From NCBI GenBank assembly GCA_003988855.1, contig QYAI01000301.1, positions 1 to 10,019 on the forward strand: a stretch of DNA of 10,019 bases, read 5' to 3'. Made by a program: the position numbers and the translations under genes. The notes below the pieces were generated by a model. It was not told where the DNA came from, did not search any database, and saw only the letters and a program-made list of their open reading frames with translations. Below are positions 8,344 to 10,019 of this stretch, piece after piece; position 1 is the stretch's first letter; each line of letters opens with the position of its first letter. The stretch is from Arachnopeziza araneosa. Lineage: Eukaryota > Ascomycota > Leotiomycetes > Helotiales > Arachnopezizaceae.

Positions 8344-9480
8344 GTATAAAAAATTTAAAGTTTAAAACACGTTGCAACTGCAAATTAGCAAATACAAAAA
8401 GTACTTGTTATTTCGTATTATACTATTTTAAAAAAATAGCAAGCTAACAATAAAGCGTTTTGCTAGCTTAAACGTTAAAAAGTAGTTAAGTTTAAAAAAA
8501 AAGCAGTTGTTCGAAAAAATTATGCTTAACAAAAAAAAACTATTGCTTTTAAATAAAAAAATATTAAAAAAATTTATTTAAATATAATACTTTTACTTTT
8601 TATTAAAACAATACTTTATAAAGTATAACAAAAAAAAAACTTTTTTTATTTTAAAGCACTGCTGCTAGTAGTAACTAAAATGCTAATTAAAAAACTAAAC
8701 TATAGTGTTTTTAAAAAATGCAACAAACTATATAAAAACTTTTAGTTTTTAGTTAAGAAAAAACAAGCTAATAAATACTAACTAATTAATATAGCAATAA
8801 AAATAAATGTAGTAATAATAAAAAACGCTAATATGTTACTATTAGTAAATAAATTTTTAAAAAAGTTTGCTAAATTAAAGTATGTTTTTTTTATTAATTT
8901 TTTTTTAAATACAATTAACTAAACTTAAATTTACAAAGTAAAGATTTTACTATATTTATAACACTACTTAAACTATTAAAAATAACAACTTTGCTTTAAA
9001 GTACTACAAACTTAGTAGCTTAATTTATAAAAGTAGTAATGTTAATTTTACAAAACTTTTTTTTAAAAATAGCAATACTATTTCTTAATAATATTAGTGT
9101 AAAAAAAGTTTATACAAACTATAATAGCAAAAAAACATTACTTAGTATTAAAAAACACATATTTAAGCATTTTATAAATTTGCAAACTATACTTAATTAA
9201 GTTAAAAAAGCAAGCGCTTATATAAAACTTAAATTATAGTTTTACTATAATAAAATAATTATTATAAAGTTTGTTTGTAAAGCAAGTAGTAAAAAACTAA
9301 AAGTTTTAAAAATTTAAAAAATTATTAGTTAAAAGTACTGTTATACAATTAGTAAAGTAAAAGCTTTTTTAAAAATTTATATATACTACTGCATTTAAAT
9401 TAAATACTTTAGTTTAATTGCAAAACTTTTATATTACTTTTAAAAAAAAAGTATTAAGTTTGTATAAAAAAAAAACTAGC
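8344..9480 (+). pseudogene. Reverse transcriptase remnant (Ty3/gypsy)
   Basis: RT copies the element RNA into DNA. Family landmarks appear in order: RFASLNV near 8445 (N-terminal lead-in), TIAFK near 8540, NF*FLVKK at 8737-8760 (for NPWFLVKK), KY*LIN at 8773-8790 (for KYRLIN), the motif A region IN-FF-KYN* around 8893-8918 (for IDFFSGYDQ), TLL*STTN at 8988-9011 (for TLPQGATN), and the catalytic box FLNN at 9081-9092 (for FLDD). The connection segment includes AFL...YYCI*I at 9363-9401 (for AFLG...YYRIWI). The frame changes at homopolymers: near 8500, at the A-run around 8531-8538, and at the T-run 8898-8906. Trp, Gln and Arg codons often became stops. The catalytic aspartates read as Asn. Confidence 0.9.
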
Positions 9481-9560
9481 AAAAAGCTATAAAGCTACTA
9501 AAAAAAAAGCTTGTATTAGCACTATTGCTTTGCAAACTTTAATACAAACTTAATAGCAGC
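9481..9560 (+). pseudogene. RT-RNase H connection remnant
   Basis: In the frame of the downstream half of RT, the segment KAIKLLKKKLVLALLLCKL at 9483-9539 matches the usual helix and 'AP.L.KLDY' lead-in just before RNase H in fungal gypsy Pol. It is continuous with RT, with no indel between them. Confidence 0.75.
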
Positions 9561-10019
9561 TAAAAGAAAATTATTTTAAAAGTAAATGCTTTATTAATTA
9601 GCTAAAGTAAAACGCTAAGTTAAATTAATAACAAAAGCTAGTAATAAGTTGCACGCTACAAATTTAACATGTAAAATAAAGCAAAGCAAAGCTATAATGC
9701 TATAAAAAAAAATGCTATAAAGTGCTAAAGTATTTGTAAAAAGTTAAATTTTAGCTTTATAAAGTATATTTTGTTTTAAAAACAAATACTAAAACTTTAG
9801 TTGTATAGCTAAATAAAGTAGCTACGAATTTTTTTAAAGCATTAGTAACTAAGTAGTTAGCATAAATTTGTTTGTTTAATTTTAAAGTTAAGCACGTTAA
9901 GAAAACTAAGCATATTACTGCAAATAAACTATTAAAAAAGTTTAAGCAAAAAAAAAATAGCTTAAAAAATAAAAAAAAGCTTAATATTAATAACATTATT
10001 ACTTTAAAGTTAAAGTTAG
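9561..10019 (+). pseudogene. RNase H remnant (Ty3/gypsy), runs to window end
   Basis: RNase H removes the RNA strand during reverse transcription. IILKVNALL at 9570-9596 stands for I-I-L-x-V-D-A-S, with the first catalytic Asp (9585) now Asn. The segment ARYKFNM*NKAKQSYNA (9648-9701) matches the RYESG.W..AE..YDA region. A one-base frame change follows near 9705-9722. Then VYFVLKTNTKTLV (9764-9802) matches the FVLETDA.TLV segment with Asp-to-Asn at 9785. ALVTK*LA*I (9839-9868) matches ALVTRWLAWI with both Trp codons turned into stops. HITANKLLKK (9911-9940) matches H.AADGLSRR with Asp-to-Asn at 9923. The linker to integrase is cut by the window edge. Confidence 0.92.

Larger units (their letters stand above)
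4602..10019 (+). mobile_element. Decayed Ty3/gypsy LTR retrotransposon, internal region (truncated by window)
   Basis: Reading the + strand through stop codons gives, in order, Gag, an aspartic protease, reverse transcriptase and RNase H of a fungal-type Ty3/gypsy (Metaviridae) element. Integrase would follow beyond the window. Substitutions follow a pattern: Trp codons have become TAG or TAA, Asp reads as Asn, Glu and Gly read as Lys or Asn, and Pro and Ser read as Leu or Phe. That is what unselected C-to-T changes on both strands produce. The short ATG-to-stop frames in the region are chance survivors and not genes. The element cannot move by itself. Its order places RNase H directly after RT, which excludes the Ty1/copia order. 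Confidence 0.9.

Noticed and set aside
9757..9996. 79-codon - strand ORF, Phe/Leu-rich like a membrane protein
   Set aside because: It is the antisense of the RNase H remnant on the + strand. The hydrophobic look comes from reading poly-A-rich DNA backwards.
1..10019. Mitochondrial or AT-rich bacterial/apicoplast DNA
   Set aside because: No rRNA, tRNA or conserved organelle genes are present, and the coding remnants are those of a nuclear fungal gypsy element with transition-type decay.
4602..10019. Classical CpA-type RIP as a complete explanation
   Set aside because: CpA and TpG survive at moderate frequency while TpC, GpA, CpC and GpG are nearly missing. Some CpA changes do occur (for example the stop at 9806), so RIP may contribute.

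Overview
The window looks like a gene-poor, heavily AT-biased compartment of a fungal nuclear genome, probably a filamentous ascomycete. No intact host gene is visible. Almost everything is transposon remains plus a large minisatellite. The evidence is the density of stop codons, point changes that are mostly C-to-T and G-to-A, and a decayed retrotransposon whose proteins still read as the Gag, protease, reverse transcriptase and RNase H of a fungal-type Ty3/gypsy element.

Layout. 1-535: AT-rich DNA with no supportable gene, possibly the worn 3' end of another element. 536-977: a partial long terminal repeat (LTR copy A). 978-3712: about 2.7 kb of degenerate tandem repeat with a period near 10 bp, carrying a short A-run on the + strand in almost every unit. 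3713-4601: a longer LTR (copy B), which begins TGTTAG exactly where the minisatellite stops. Its second half (4157-4600) matches copy A. 4602-10019: the internal region of a Ty3/gypsy element on the + strand, in the order gag (about 5283-6060), gag/protease linker, protease (about 7572-7832), reverse transcriptase (about 8344-9480) and RNase H (about 9561-9960). Integrase and the 3' LTR, if present, lie beyond the window.

How the parts relate. Copy B sits where the 5' LTR of the gypsy element should be, so 3713-10019 reads as one element truncated by the window edge. It was inactivated by transitions rather than by large deletions. One reading frame carries gag through protease with many stops but no clear frameshift, whereas the RT and RNase H part changes frame several times, mostly at homopolymer runs. 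The catalytic aspartates I could place in protease, RT and RNase H now read Asn.

The most unusual signals are: (1) the sequence context of the decay, with TpC and CpC (GpA and GpG on the other strand) nearly erased while CpA largely survives, unlike the CpA preference of classical repeat-induced point mutation (RIP); (2) a roughly 90-bp island in both LTRs, containing palindromes and a TATA box, that keeps its vulnerable dinucleotides; (3) the 10-bp-phased minisatellite lying between two LTR ends. I found no convincing new biological system such as a defence island, CRISPR array or gene cluster.
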